DNA of 64,000 nucleotides from Deinococcus aerius (GCF_002897375.1 NZ_BFAG01000015.1:45001-109000), one strand, 5' to 3'; numbered from the stretch's first letter, positions 17,714-29,015 are shown. The notes: generated by a model from the letters alone, not told the origin. A program made the numbers and translations.

Positions 17714-18160
17714 GACCGAGGGCTTCTCGCGGGCTTCCCCCTCCCGCGACAGGCGGGCAGGCCCGGTGACGAGTTCGGTCACGCTGATGGCGGCTGCGGC
17801 GTGCACGTCGGCGTACAGGTAGGTGTACAGGTCGGAGGTCATCTGAATGCTGGAGTGCCCCATGCGCCGCTTGAGCAGTGCCGTGGACACCCCCGCCCGC
17901 GCGGCGAGGGCGGCGTAGGTGTGCCGCAGGTCGTGCACCCGGATGCGGCGGACCCCCGCGGCCCCCGCCAGCTTCTCCAGGGCGTCGCTGATGCGCCGCT
18001 CCGGCAGGTAGGTGCCGACCTGGCTGGGGAACACCAGGTTCTGATCCGTCCAGCGCGGGGCGTTCTCCCGCTCCAGGCGTTGCCGCTCACGGTGCGCCCG
18101 CAGCACCTGGACGCTGTCCGGTGAGAGGTGCAGCACCCGGCGGCTCGCCCCGGTCTTCTA
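17714..18160 (-). pseudogene. Tyrosine recombinase/integrase, N-terminus missing
   Basis: The C-terminal catalytic half is well kept: SRRVLHLS, HDLRHTYAALAARAGVS, KRRMGHSSIQMTSDLYTYLY, which supply HxxR, the GH pair and the nucleophilic tyrosine. The first about 200 residues, including the first catalytic arginine, are absent. The homology ends near 18150, where a rightward coding fragment begins, so the junction is a deletion or rearrangement. It must have belonged to an integrated phage or island. No stop codon separates it from the following remnant. Confidence 0.75.
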
Positions 18161-18434
18161 TGACCTGCTGCTCGCGTTCGGCTACACCGACGAGCAGGCC
18201 CGGGAGGGGTTGGCCCGCCGCGCCGGGGTGGCGGGCGGGCCTTCCCGTGGTGTCCTTCCCCCACGCAAGCCCGCCCCACGGCGGCGCCTCGACGAGGCCC
18301 TGGCGGTGACCCGCGCTTTTCGCGGACTGGACGAGGCCGAGACGGGGCGTCTGGAAGCTCGAACGGCCCTGCTGCACACCGGGGAGCTGGGGACGGCTGA
18401 GCTCCGCGCGCGGCCTCGCCGGGGGCCGGGCTGA
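18140..18434 (+). pseudogene. C-terminal fragment of an unknown gene
   Basis: The plus-strand frame reads RLAPVFYDLLLAFGYTDEQA and continues with good protein character to a stop at 18434, but has no start or N-terminus because it abuts the integrase remnant. No family is recognised; it may be part of a sensory or regulatory protein related to the kinases nearby. Confidence 0.35.
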
Positions 18435-18718
18435 GCGTGTTCACGCTCGCGCCCGGCACCCTCGTCCTGATGACCGCCCGCGCCGGCCAGGGGATCGGCG
18501 CGGCGCTGCTGCCGCCCGCCTCGCTCGCGCTGATCACCGCCAGCTCTCCTGACCTGGCCACCCGGCGCCGGGCGCTGGGCTGCTGGGGCGCCGCCGCAGG
18601 GGTCGCGTTCGCCGGGGGACCCCTGCTGGGCGGGCTGCTCACCAGCGGGCTGGGGTGACGCAGCATCCTCCTGCTCAACGTCTCCGCCGGGCTGCTGGCC
18701 GTCGAGCAACTTGTGTAG
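18415..18718 (+). pseudogene. MFS (DHA2-type drug efflux) fragment
   Basis: Only transmembrane segments typical of the EmrB/QacA branch remain (ARAGQGIGAALLPPASLALI and GAAAGVAFAGGPLLGGLLTS). A tryptophan codon in the usual GW(R)SIFLLN motif has become TGA, after which RSILLLNVSAGLLAV continues in frame to a second stop. Both ends are missing, so it is a dead fragment. Confidence 0.7.
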
Positions 18719-18763
18719 TTCGGGGCGGTCCCAGCGGCCACCGCTGGCGGTCTCCTGGGAAAT

Positions 18764-19468
18764 CCGTGCTGGAGACAGCCGCCTACCACCTGGCCCTGGC
18801 CCTGGAGCGGGCCGGGCAGATGCGGGACCTCAAGGCGCGGCGCCTCGCGCTGGAGGACCGGGCGCAGGTGACGCACGCCTCGCAGCAAGCTCAGGCCGCG
18901 TTTGGCGAGGCCACGCTGCGCGATCTGCGGCGGGAGGTCGCGCGCATGGAAGCGGCGGAGACGAGCGGACGAGCCCAGACCCTGCTGCACCGCCTGGACG
19001 ACCTGCCGGCGTACACCGAACTCGCCCGGCGCCCGCTGCGACAGCGGCTGGTGAGCCTGATGACCCTCACGTTGGAGGTGCGGGAGGAGCTGGAAGGTGA
19101 GGGCCACGCCCAGTGGCACCTGGGGGAGTTGCCGGCGGTGCGGGGGGACCGGGAGCTGCTGCGCCCGGTGCTGCATGAACTGCTGCACAACGCGGTCAAG
19201 TTCTCCCGGGACCGGGGCTCCCCCACAGATCGACGTGTGGAGTGAGCCTCACCCGGAAGGGCGGTGTACGTGCGCGACAACGGCGTGAGCTTTGATCCCC
19301 GGTTCGCGGCGGACCTGTTCGAACCCCAGGGGCACGCGGGGGGGCCGCTGGAGCGGGGGATGGGCCTGACAGGCAGTCGTGAAGCGGATCGTCGAGCGGC
19401 AGGGCGGGCGAGTGTGGGCCGAGGGAACGCCCGGGGAGGGCGCCACCTTCGCCTTCACCCTGCCCTAA
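18764..19468 (+). pseudogene. Sensor histidine kinase remnant (copy 1), frameshifted
   Basis: The frame encodes ETAAYHLALALERAGQMRD, a dimerisation region and ELLHNAVKFS (the N box of a histidine kinase ATPase domain). After SRDRG it loses frame. The rest is found in two other frames: YVRDNGVSFDPRF (G1 box) and [18 protein letters not shown] (G2 box) up to the stop at 19468. At least two frameshifts and the missing N-terminal GAF region make it non-functional. It is a close relative of the gene directly downstream. Confidence 0.75.
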
Positions 19469-19491
19469 AGTGAGCGCGGAGGAGTCAGGAC

Positions 19492-21173
19492 ATGGCAGAC
19501 CGGGCGCTGGAGGAACCGCAGGTCACCGAAGCCGCGCAGGGGGCGGCGCTGGAAGTCTTCGTGCGCTTCACGGAGCGGACCAACACCGTGCATCACCCCC
19601 AGGTGCTGATCGAAACCGCTGCCGACCTGCTGCACGAGACGATTCCCTCGGCGACCATCGCCTTCCACCCGGCAGAGCGTGACCACTGGAGCGTCCTGGC
19701 CCGGCGAGGGGCGATCCCCCCCGGAGGTTCGGGCCGTCCAGGATCGCGGCCTGCCCCTGGATGAGCCGCAACTCCTGCGCCCCTTTCAGCAGGGCTGCCC
19801 CCTCTTCTTCGAGTGGGACCCAGGGGTCGCGATGATCCCCGAAGCCGCGTCGTATCAGGTGGTGGCGTATTACCCCTACTGGCGTGAGGGGGTACCCTTC
19901 GGCTTTTTCGGGATGGGCAGCCTGGCTGGCCCAGCGTGGAGCGCCCGTGAGCGGACGGTGTTCCTGGCCCTCGGGCGCGCGCTGCAACTCGCGCTGGAAC
20001 GGGCCTGGCACGCCGAGGAGCGGGAGACCCGGATTCAGGAGTTGGAACGGCAGGTACACACCGGGCGCGTCTTTGCCGAACTGACCCAGGACCTCACCTT
20101 CAACGACCCGGCGGCCCTGACCCGCGAAGCCGAGCATCTGCTGTTCCGATTGCTGCCCGGCGCCTCCGTGCAGTACTGGATCCAGCAGGACGGGGAAGGT
20201 CGCGTCGCGGCTGGGGCTGCCCCCGAGCGAACCCGCCTGGGAGCGCCTGCCGCAGGTGGAGGCTGACCTGGCGGGACAGCTCGTCCTGGGGGAGCTGGGC
20301 CACACCGAGCGCCGGGAGGTCCGGGTGAACGGACAGGTGCAGGGCGTGCTGGGGGTGACCCTGCGGGACCGCGGGACGTGGACGCGGCCTGACCTCGCCG
20401 TGCTGGAGACGGTGGCGGAGTACCTGGGGCTGGCCCTGGAACGCGCGCAGCAGTCGCGGCGGCGGCTCCACCCCGACGAGGGGCTGGAGGGGCGGCTGCG
20501 CGCGGCCCAGGAACGGGAACACGCCGCCCTCACCTCCCAGGAGGAGACGCTGGCCTTCAGTGAGGCGGTCTGGCAGGGCCTGCGCCGCGAACTCACCCGG
20601 CTGAGCCGCACCCGCGAGGGCGCGGAGGTGCGGGAACGGCTGGGGCACCTGGGGGCGCGGGTGGACGCCCTGCTGGCCTATACCGAGGTCTCCCGCCGCC
20701 CCCTGCACCCAGTGCTGCTCAGCCTGATGACACTGGTGCTGTCGGTCAAGGCGGAGCTGGAACGCGGGGAGACCGGGCGCCGGGTGCGCTGGAAGCTGGG
20801 AGAGCTGCCGACGGTGCGGGCCGACCGGGACCTGCTGAGGCTGGTGCTGTTCGAGCTGCTGCAAAATGCCCTGAAGTTCACGCGGGGGCGGGAAGAGGCG
20901 TGGATCGAGGTGGGGTCGGAGGCGCGGCCAGAAGGGCTGGCGGTGTTCGTGCGGGACAACGGCGTGGGCTTTGATCCCCGCTTTGCGGAGCTGCTGTTCG
21001 GGGTGTTCGAGCGGGGGCAGGAGGACGTGGAGGGCTTGGGGATGGGGCTGGCGGTGGTGAAGTGCGTCGTGAAGCGCCATGGCGGGCGGGTCTGGGCTGA
21101 GGGGACACCCGGGGAGGGCGCCACCTTCGGGTTCACCCTCCCAGGACAAGGAGGGTCATCGCCGCGTCGGTAA
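19492..21173 (+). pseudogene. GAF-domain sensor histidine kinase (copy 2), two frameshifts
   Basis: Three successive frames give one continuous protein of about 560 residues. The first (19492 to about 19725) encodes a GAF-like N-terminus. The second (to about 20200) holds SYQVVAYYPYWREGVPFGFF and a helical linker. The third (to 21173) has a second GAF-like part, a dimerisation region lacking an obvious H-box, and the ATPase domain with N (ELLQNALKF), G1 (VRDNGVGFDPRF) and G2 (GLGMGLAVVK) boxes. The first frameshift lies in a run of seven C at about 19717-19723. ATG 19492 has GGAGGAG upstream. The copy could be alive if the frameshifts are sequencing errors or slippage sites. Confidence 0.75.
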
Positions 21174-21271
21174 CGCGCCGTTCCAGCGAACAGGTGGTGA
21201 GTTCACTTCCCTGGGGAGGGTAGTCCCGCCCCTCCGGGCAGGCGGACGAGGCGTTCAGGGTCATCATCGCC

Positions 21272-21586
21272 TCACCTGACCGGCGAATCCTCCGGTTCTG
21301 CAACACCCACAGCCACCGTGACCGTGGGGGCGATGCCCGCGTTGTTCACCACCACGTCCAGGCGCCCCCGCCAGGCGACCGCCTCCCGGAACAACTCGGT
21401 GGCGGCCCCGGGCCGGGATAGGTCGGCCCCGAGGGGGGTGGCCCGCGCCTCCCCGGCACCTCGCCCGTAATGCACGATGACCTGCGCCCCCGCGCCCGCC
21501 AGCGTCCGGGCTGTTGCCGCGCCGATCCCGCGCGAGCCGCCCGTCACGAGGATGACTTTTCCAGTTAAGTCGAGCATGTCGCCCAT
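21272..21586 (-). pseudogene. Truncated short-chain dehydrogenase/reductase
   Basis: The N-terminal Rossmann half of an SDR is clear: [20 protein letters not shown] (TGxxxGxG) and later [12 protein letters not shown]. After NNAG only about 18 residues follow before the stop, so the YxxxK active site and C-terminal half are gone (104 residues against about 250). It has no neighbour to complete it and lies at the border of the decayed zone beside mnmE. Confidence 0.75.
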
Positions 21587-21764
21587 TGTGTGGTCTTGGC
21601 CTCCCCGGCGGCCCGGAAGGGGGGAGAGAAGACCGGAACCCGGTCGCCCAGGTCGTGTCCGTCCCTTCCGGGGAGGAGGCGGAAAGTGAGGGGCAAAATC
21701 GCAGGGGCTCAGCAGCCTGAAGATGTGGGCCAAGAAAACCTCTGTCCCCTGGGGCCTGAGCCCC

Positions 21765-23084
21765 TCACTTTCCCACGCAGAAGTTGCGGAAGACGGCGTC
21801 CACCACGTCCTCGCTCACGTCGCGCCCGGTCAGCTCGGCCAGCGAGCGCAGCGCCTCCTCCAGCTCGTACCCGGCGAGGTCGTCGGGGAGGGTGCGGGCG
21901 GCCCGGACGTGCAGCAGCGCCCGCCGCGCCGCGTCCGCCTGCCGCTCGGTGGTGAGCCACGCCTCGCCCCGCGCCGCGTCCCCGATCAGGGCGGCGTGGA
22001 TGGCGTCCCGCAACTCGGGGAGGCCCCCCCCGGTGACGGCGCTCACGTCCAGCGCGGCGGGGTCGGTCCAGGCCGGGGGAAGGTCCGCCTTCGTCCGCAC
22101 CCGGATGACCCGCGCCTCCCCCGGCAACTCGGTCGGCAGGTCCTCGCGGGGCAGGCTGCCGTCCTCCAGCACCAGCACGAGGTCGGCCCGGGCGGCGAGA
22201 CTGATCGCCTGGCGCACTCCCGCCGCCTCCACCTCGTCGCCCGTCTCGCGCAGGCCCGCCGTGTCCACCAGGGTGACGGGCACCCCGGCCAGCGACAGAT
22301 TCGCCTCCAGGTAGTCTCGCGTGGTGCCGGGAATGGGCGTGACGATGGACCGCTCGTACCCCAGCAGCGCGTTCAGCAGGCTGCTCTTGCCCGCGTTGGG
22401 GCGCCCGATCAGCGCCAGCCGCGCCCCCCGGGTCGCCACTTGTCCGGCCCGCGCGGTGCCCACGAGCGCCTCCAGGTCCGCCTCCGCCGCCCCGAGGGGC
22501 ACCTCGCGGTCCTCGTCCGGCACGCCCTCCTCCGGGTAGTCGAGCATGGCCTGGAGGGCGGCGAGCGTCCGGGTCACCCGCGCCGAAATCCGCTCCACCC
22601 GCTCCCCCAGCGCCCCCGACAGCCCCAGACTCGCCTGCCGCCGCGCCGTGTCCGTCCCCGCGTTCACGAGTTCCAGCACCGCCTCCGCCTGCGCCAGGTC
22701 CAGCCGCCCGGCGAGGTAGGCCCGCAGGGTGAACTCCCCGGGCCGGGCCGGACGGGCGCCGAGTTCCAGCACCCGGGACAGCACCCGCGCGAGCACCGCC
22801 GGGCTGCCGTGCGTCTGCACCTCGGCCACGTCCTCACCCGTGTAGCTGTGGGGCGCGCGAAAGACCAGGCACAATCCCTCGTCCAGCACCTCGCCGTCCT
22901 CGGCCACAAGCTGCCCGAACAGGAACCGCCCGCCGCGCGTGGCACTCGGCCTGCGCCGCCCCCGGAACACGCCGTCGGCGACCCCCAGCGCCCCCGGCCC
23001 GCTCACCCGCACGATGCCCACGCCCGCACTTCCCGGAGCGGTGGCGATGGCGGCGATGGTGTCACTGAGGCCGGTGCGGGTCAC
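21765..23084 (-). CDS. mnmE: tRNA modification GTPase MnmE (TrmE)
   Basis: MnmE works with MnmG to place aminomethyl-type groups on U34 of certain tRNAs, using GTP, NADH/FAD and formyl-THF. The N-terminal folate-binding domain starts at [18 protein letters not shown]; the G domain has [17 protein letters not shown] and a TKAD-like RTKAD; the protein ends FCVGK, the family's catalytic cysteine tail (usually C-I-G-K). 439 residues is normal. The GTG start at 23084 has no ribosome site; a TACCCT box lies seven bases upstream, so the mRNA is probably leaderless. Confidence 0.96.
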   Translation of the reverse strand: MTRTGLSDTIAAIATAPGSAGVGIVRVSGPGALGVADGVFRGRRRPSATRGGRFLFGQLVAEDGEVLDEGLCLVFRAPHSYTGEDVAEVQTHGSPAVLARVLSRVLELGARPARPGEFTLRAYLAGRLDLAQAEAVLELVNAGTDTARRQASLGLSGALGERVERISARVTRTLAALQAMLDYPEEGVPDEDREVPLGAAEADLEALVGTARAGQVATRGARLALIGRPNAGKSSLLNALLGYERSIVTPIPGTTRDYLEANLSLAGVPVTLVDTAGLRETGDEVEAAGVRQAISLAARADLVLVLEDGSLPREDLPTELPGEARVIRVRTKADLPPAWTDPAALDVSAVTGGGLPELRDAIHAALIGDAARGEAWLTTERQADAARRALLHVRAARTLPDDLAGYELEEALRSLAELTGRDVSEDVVDAVFRNFCVGK

Positions 23085-23091
23085 GGGGGGC

Positions 23092-23097
23092 AGGGTA
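23092..23097 (-). promoter_or_regulatory. Leaderless -10 box of mnmE
   Basis: TACCCT on the minus strand ends seven bases before the GTG start. Confidence 0.5.
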
Positions 23098-23210
23098 GCA
23101 GGGGAGGGGGGAGCGGAAGGGGGTCCACTTTCCCTTTGCTAAGTGTGATGGGGCTGTGATCCCCCTGTGACAGGCCGGACCGCACACTCGGGGCACAACT
23201 GGAGGTTGCC

Positions 23211-23987
23211 ATGCGTCCACGTCCCGCTCGTCTCTTCCTCACCGCCGTTCTCTGTTTGGCCCCCGCGCTCCTGCCCGCCCAGGCCCGCACCCTGGCCGAG
23301 GTGAGGGCCAGCGGCGCCCTGAACATCGCCACGAGCGCCGACTTCGAGCCGTTCAACTACATGAGAGGCGGCTCGCCCGCCGGGTTCGAGGTCGACCTGG
23401 GCGGGGCGGTCGCCCGCAAACTCGGCCTGCGCGCGCAGTGGGTGGTGCGGCCCTTCGACGGGTTGCTGCGCGACCTGGCCGGGCGCCCGCAGGAGATCGA
23501 CCTCGTGATCGCCTCGCACGCGATCACCAGCACGCGGCTCCAGAGCGCGGACTTCAGCACGCCCCACTACTGCACCGGCGGCGTGATCCTGACCCGCCAG
23601 GGCGGCCCGCTGACGACCCGGGCGCTGGCGGGCCGGAACCTGGGGGCCGAGGCGGGCAGCACCTACTTCGGCTTCCTGCGCAAGCTCCCCTTCCAGAAGA
23701 GCGTGCAGGTGTACGGCAGCTCCCAGGCGGCCATTCAGGCGGTCGCCACCGGCCAGGTGGACGCCATCGCCACCGACCGCTTCGCCGCGCTGGACGCGCT
23801 GAAGACCTACTCCAAGGCGAAGCTCGTCGTCGGGGACACGCTCTGGAAGGAGCAGATCGGCATGGCCTTTGCCAAGGGAAACACCGAACTGCGGCAGGCG
23901 GTGAACGGCGCCCTGAAACAGCTCGTGCAGGACGGGAGCTACCTGAAACTCAGCCAGAAGTACTTCGGGCAGAATATCGGCTGCTGA
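23211..23987 (+). CDS. ABC transporter solute-binding protein (family 3)
   Basis: The product has a cleavable signal peptide ending ALLPAQA, then the family 3 periplasmic binding pattern: GALNIATSADFEPFNYM near the N-terminus, GFEVDLGGAVARKLG, and later GSSQAAIQAVATGQVDAI. Such proteins bind amino acids or related polar solutes and deliver them to an ABC permease. No permease or ATPase gene is nearby, so it either serves a remote transporter or acts as an orphan sensor. Two cysteines (one in HYCTGG, one at the C-terminus) might form a disulfide. 258 residues is typical. Confidence 0.88.
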   Translation: MRPRPARLFLTAVLCLAPALLPAQARTLAEVRASGALNIATSADFEPFNYMRGGSPAGFEVDLGGAVARKLGLRAQWVVRPFDGLLRDLAGRPQEIDLVIASHAITSTRLQSADFSTPHYCTGGVILTRQGGPLTTRALAGRNLGAEAGSTYFGFLRKLPFQKSVQVYGSSQAAIQAVATGQVDAIATDRFAALDALKTYSKAKLVVGDTLWKEQIGMAFAKGNTELRQAVNGALKQLVQDGSYLKLSQKYFGQNIGC

Positions 23988-24011
23988 CCCCGGGGGCGGG
24001 GACAACGCGAA

Positions 24012-24040
24012 AGGGTCGGGGAAACGTTCCCCCGACCCCT
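24012..24040. terminator. Hairpin between convergent genes
   Basis: AAGGGTCGGGG and CCCCGACCCCTT form a stem over a short loop, followed by T-rich sequence. It sits between a rightward and a leftward gene and probably serves both. Confidence 0.75.
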
Positions 24041-24048
24041 TGCTTTCC

Positions 24049-24704
<656 letters not shown>

Positions 24705-24964
24705 CGGCCTTCCCGCTCCCTCTTCCGTCTCGGGGAGGGCTTCGGTGCGCGCGCCTCCCTTCTCCAAAAAAGAAAAGGCCCCTCAAACACAGCGTTGTGT
24801 TCGTGGGGAGGAAGGCGTCGTACCCTGTTCAGGGCATACGGGGAGTGTACCACGGGCAGCTCAAGCATGACGTGACGTGCGGAACAGACGCGCGCCTCTC
24901 CTCCTTTCTAGGCTGGGGCAGCGTTTTCACCCGTCCAGAGCTTCTTCGCCCAGGAGGTGCCCGC

Positions 24965-25829
<865 letters not shown>

Positions 25830-25866
25830 GGAAGGAGGGGGCACAATCCCCCCTTCCTGACCGCGT

Positions 25867-25872
25867 TAGCCT
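25867..25872 (+). promoter_or_regulatory. Leaderless -10 box
   Basis: TAGCCT ends six bases before the ATG at 25879. Confidence 0.5.
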
Positions 25873-25878
25873 CGCGGC

Positions 25879-26187
25879 ATGGGCAAACGCGACCGGAATG
25901 CTGTTCGCACCGCTTACGTGACGCTGCGCGACCTGCCCGGCACGCGCGTCATGTTCTGGGTGGTGGACGAGTGCCCCTACTGCGGCGAGCGGCACTTCCA
26001 CCCCGCCGGAAACCTGCGAACCGCCGACCCGAGCGAGAAACTGGGCGAGCAGCCCGCCGCGTGCGACCCCACGCGCACCTACGAACTGCTCCTCCCCCCA
26101 CGCCCGAAAAAGAAGACCGGGAAACCTGAGCGCCGCAAGGAACGTCGTCTGGGTAAACTCGACGATCTAGACGACGAGAAGTGGTAG
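25879..26187 (+). CDS. Small zinc-ribbon-like hypothetical protein
   Basis: A 102-residue protein with CPYCGERHFHPAG in the middle (a CxxC plus two His that could bind zinc) and a very basic lysine/arginine C-terminus ending in an acidic DDLDDEKW. It has no ribosome site but a TANNNT box six bases upstream. I do not recognise a named family; nucleic-acid binding is plausible from composition only. Confidence 0.6.
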   Translation: MGKRDRNAVRTAYVTLRDLPGTRVMFWVVDECPYCGERHFHPAGNLRTADPSEKLGEQPAACDPTRTYELLLPPRPKKKTGKPERRKERRLGKLDDLDDEKW

Positions 26188-26287
26188 GCGGGGTGGAAGG
26201 CTTGCCGGAACTGACCCGGTAGAGGGGCGACGTGATGCGCGCAGGGTTTTCAAGCGGAAGAGAATGTCGTGCGGGACGTTAGAAAAG

Positions 26288-26340
26288 CTCCTCCCCCTTG
26301 AGGGGGGAGGTTGGGACTTGTAAAGCTGCGGAGCAGAGGG
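26288..26340 (+). repeat. Partial copy of a dispersed intergenic repeat
   Basis: The segment CTCCTCCCCCTTGAGGGGGG followed by AGGTTGGGACTTGT recurs at 61021 and 63287 within longer copies. Only the right end of the unit is present here. A separate hairpin (CCTCTCCCGC..GGGAGAGG) lies at about 26430-26455. Confidence 0.7.
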
Positions 26341-26458
26341 GGTGAGCGGTCACGCCCCGCGGCGCCATCAGCGGATGAGGCAAGCCATCTTGCAGGCACT
26401 CAGGCGGGTCACACGCCCTCTCACCCCGACCCTCTCCCGCAATGGGAGAGGGAGCAGG

Positions 26459-27199
26459 TCAGGCTACCCACCAGTCTTCCCCGTATCGCGCCAGGCCGAG
26501 TTTGCGGGCTACTGCCTGCGACGCCAAGTTCCCCCATTGCGTGCTGTAGAGCGGCAGGCGTCCGACACTCCGCATGGCCGCCGCCCATCCCGCCACCGCT
26601 GCTCCCGCGTGCCCCCGTCCCCGGAACGCCTCCGTTGTCTCCACCCCCGCCTCTGCCGCGTCCTGAGTGAGCCGGGCGCAGAAGCAGATAGACACCGCGC
26701 TCCCCTGCTCGACCGCCGCCGCGATGGGTGCAAAGCGGAAGCCAGCGCGTGACGTGATCTTCCAGGGAAAGTGCGCTTCAAGAAGGTGGGCGTTCTTCCC
26801 GGAGATCAGGACGACGTGTTCAGGGACCGGAACGCCGTCGGGAATTTGGTAGGCCGGTCCCCGCTCCTCGGCGGTGATCGGCGCGTGGGAGGTGAGAACT
26901 TCCCGGATGGCTTCTGCCTTTCGCGGCTCGTCCGCAGCCGCCGTGTAGCCGGGCAGGACGGGTTCGGCGCCGCACAGGTCCTCCAGTTCCCGCACCAGAT
27001 CAGCGGTCAGGTCGTGCCGGAAGCGCCAGACGTTGCCCTCCGGCGTTCGCCCCATAAAGAAGCGGGGGGCGGGGTCGAGTTCGTTTTCCTCGTAGCCCGG
27101 TTCACGGATGAAGCGCAGCCGCCCGGCGGAGTCCGATACGAACAGGGCGGAGGTCTGGAGTTCCATCAACTCGCGGTCGGAGGGCACGCCAACCATCAT
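26459..27199 (-). CDS. GNAT family N-acetyltransferase
   Basis: The C-terminal 80 residues carry the GNAT core: AGVETTEAFRGRGHAGAAVA (the acetyl-CoA RGRGHA loop) and LYSTQWGNLASQAVARKLGL. The N-terminal about 150 residues are unlike typical GNATs and may recognise the substrate. The start is ATG 27199, ten bases after the stop of the DUF305 gene on the same strand, so both are probably one transcript. Substrate unknown. 246 residues. Confidence 0.8.
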   Translation of the reverse strand: MMVGVPSDRELMELQTSALFVSDSAGRLRFIREPGYEENELDPAPRFFMGRTPEGNVWRFRHDLTADLVRELEDLCGAEPVLPGYTAAADEPRKAEAIREVLTSHAPITAEERGPAYQIPDGVPVPEHVVLISGKNAHLLEAHFPWKITSRAGFRFAPIAAAVEQGSAVSICFCARLTQDAAEAGVETTEAFRGRGHAGAAVAGWAAAMRSVGRLPLYSTQWGNLASQAVARKLGLARYGEDWWVA

Positions 27200-27209
27200 G
27201 CCCCTGCCG

Positions 27210-27854
27210 TCAATGCTGGTGGTCGCCCCCCATGTCCATGCCGTCCATATTCATCTGGTCACCGTTCGTTCCACCGGGAGGGGGGAGTGGTTGAGCCCCC
27301 CGGCCCTTCAGCAGGTCCGTCATCAGCCGGATTTCGCCGCCCTGCGTCGCCTGAATCTGCTGGGCGAGGGTCCGTACCTCCGGCCTCACCCCATTCCCCA
27401 GGGCGGGGTTGACCATCGCCAGCGCGCCCTGGTGGTGGCGGATCATCAGTTGCAGAAAGAGGCGCTCGGCATTATTCACGGGCAGAGTGTCCAGGCGGTT
27501 CAGCTCCTCGGGAGTCGCCATGCCCATCATGCGGGCGTGCCCCTCGGTCATGCCCTGGCCGCCCCACGGGAGGCCCCACAGCGTCAGCCACCCGCGCATC
27601 TGCCCGATCTGCTCCTGTTGCGAGAGCATGATGTCGAGCGCCAGCGACCGGAGGGTGCGGTCCTGGCTGCGGTCGCGGATGCGGGTCGCCATGTCGATGG
27701 CCTGGGCGTGGTGCTGGATCATCTCGCGTACGAAGCGCACCTCAGTGCTGCCCTCACGCGGGGTGGCGGCGCGGGGCGCCAGCACCAGGGCCAGGGCGAT
27801 CAGGGCCGCGAGGGCCAGCGCGGCGGCGGCGAGGAGGCCGGGGCGGCGGGTCAT
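27210..27854 (-). CDS. DUF305 protein, membrane-anchored or exported
   Basis: An N-terminal hydrophobic segment (about residues 6-27) precedes two copies of the DUF305 helical unit: VRFVREMIQHHAQAIDMA and LFLQLMIRHHQGALAMV. The paired His-His and Met residues and the His/Met-rich tail (DGMDMGGDHQH) suggest copper or other metal binding outside the cytoplasm, as proposed for the family. 214 residues. The ATG at 27854 has no ribosome site but a TATACT box six bases upstream. Confidence 0.88.
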   Translation of the reverse strand: MTRRPGLLAAAALALAALIALALVLAPRAATPREGSTEVRFVREMIQHHAQAIDMATRIRDRSQDRTLRSLALDIMLSQQEQIGQMRGWLTLWGLPWGGQGMTEGHARMMGMATPEELNRLDTLPVNNAERLFLQLMIRHHQGALAMVNPALGNGVRPEVRTLAQQIQATQGGEIRLMTDLLKGRGAQPLPPPGGTNGDQMNMDGMDMGGDHQH

Positions 27855-27860
27855 GGGCGG

Positions 27861-27866
27861 AGTATA
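27861..27866 (-). promoter_or_regulatory. Leaderless -10 box of the DUF305 gene
   Basis: TATACT on the minus strand ends six bases before the ATG. The divergent mscS box lies only 20 bases to the right. Confidence 0.6.
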
Positions 27867-27886
27867 GGAGGGGCGCATGAGGCGGC

Positions 27887-27892
27887 TACACT
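27887..27892 (+). promoter_or_regulatory. Leaderless -10 box of mscS
   Basis: TACACT ends seven bases before the GTG start at 27900. Confidence 0.5.
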
Positions 27893-27899
27893 GGAGCCC

Positions 27900-29015
27900 G
27901 TGACCGGTCAGGTGGACACCTCGCGCCTGCTGGGGCTCAATGCCCTGCGGGACGCGCTGCTCGCCACCTGGCGCGACGTGCAGCGGGTGGTGGCCGAGTA
28001 CGGCCCCGACGTGCTCCTCGCCGCCGGGCTGACCCTGCTGTACGCGCTGCTGTTCGTGGTCGTGTCGCGGCTCGCCTTCCGGCTGCTCGCGCGCTTCCAC
28101 CTCGTCGCGTACCCCATCGCCCGGCGGGTGCTGCGCACCGTCCTGCGCCTGACCTTCCTGCTGCTCGTGCTGCTGTCGGTCACGGCGCTGTTCCCCGGCC
28201 TGGAGGTCTGGAGCGCCCCCATCTTCCGGGTGTACCTGCTGCTGCTCGTCCTGTACGTGGGCTGGGGGGTAATCCGGCACTTCCTGCACCTCCAGGCCGA
28301 GCGGTGGGAACTGGACGCCAGCCTCCGGCTCCTCCTCCAGAACACCGCGCGGGCGGTCTGGACGTTGCTGGGCCTCTACCTCGTCTTCGCGCAGTTCGGG
28401 GTGGACCTGCTCCCGATTCTGGGCGGGCTGGGCGTGGTGGGGCTGGCGGTGGGCTTCGCCGCGCAGGACATCCTCGCCAACCTGATCAGCGGGGTCACGC
28501 TGCTGCTCGACCGCCCCTTCCGCATCGGTGACTGGATTCGCACCGAGTCGCACGAGGGCCAGGTCACCCGCCTGACATTGCGCACCACCCACCTGCGCAC
28601 CCGCGACAACGAGGACGTGAGCATCCCCAACAAGGAGGTCGCCGGGGCCGTCGTCGAGAACCTCACCGTGGGGGGCAAGCTGCGGCTCAACGTGAATATC
28701 GGCCTGGCCTACCGCGAACACGTGGGCCGCGCCCGTGACCTCCTGCTGCCCGTGTTGTCGGGCTTTCCCGGCGTGCTCGCCGACCCCGCCCCGCAGGTCC
28801 TGGTCGAGGAGCTGGAGGAGAGCCGCGTGCGGCTCCTGCTGCGCTTCTGGGTCGGGGCGGAGGGGGTGCAGAGCTATCCCGTCACCCGCATGAAGGTGCT
28901 GGAGGCGGCCAAAGAGGCCTTGCAGGCGGCGGGGCTGGAGGTGCCCTTCCCCCGGGTGCGGGTTCACCTGGACGGCCCGCCCCCCGAGCGCCGTGAGGAC
29001 CGTGCGGACGCCTGA
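27900..29015 (+). CDS. Mechanosensitive ion channel, MscS family
   Basis: The family signature is plain: GVVGLAVGFAAQDILANLIS forms the pore-lining helix, followed by GVTLLLDRPFRIGDWI and the beta domain VSIPNKEV. Three to four hydrophobic segments precede it (from about residue 40). MscS channels open under membrane tension and protect against hypo-osmotic shock. The frame is open far upstream, but the GTG at 27900 suits the -10 box and the protein's N-terminus. 371 residues. The downstream ydcF-like gene overlaps its 3' end. Confidence 0.93.
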   Translation: MTGQVDTSRLLGLNALRDALLATWRDVQRVVAEYGPDVLLAAGLTLLYALLFVVVSRLAFRLLARFHLVAYPIARRVLRTVLRLTFLLLVLLSVTALFPGLEVWSAPIFRVYLLLLVLYVGWGVIRHFLHLQAERWELDASLRLLLQNTARAVWTLLGLYLVFAQFGVDLLPILGGLGVVGLAVGFAAQDILANLISGVTLLLDRPFRIGDWIRTESHEGQVTRLTLRTTHLRTRDNEDVSIPNKEVAGAVVENLTVGGKLRLNVNIGLAYREHVGRARDLLLPVLSGFPGVLADPAPQVLVEELEESRVRLLLRFWVGAEGVQSYPVTRMKVLEAAKEALQAAGLEVPFPRVRVHLDGPPPERREDRADA

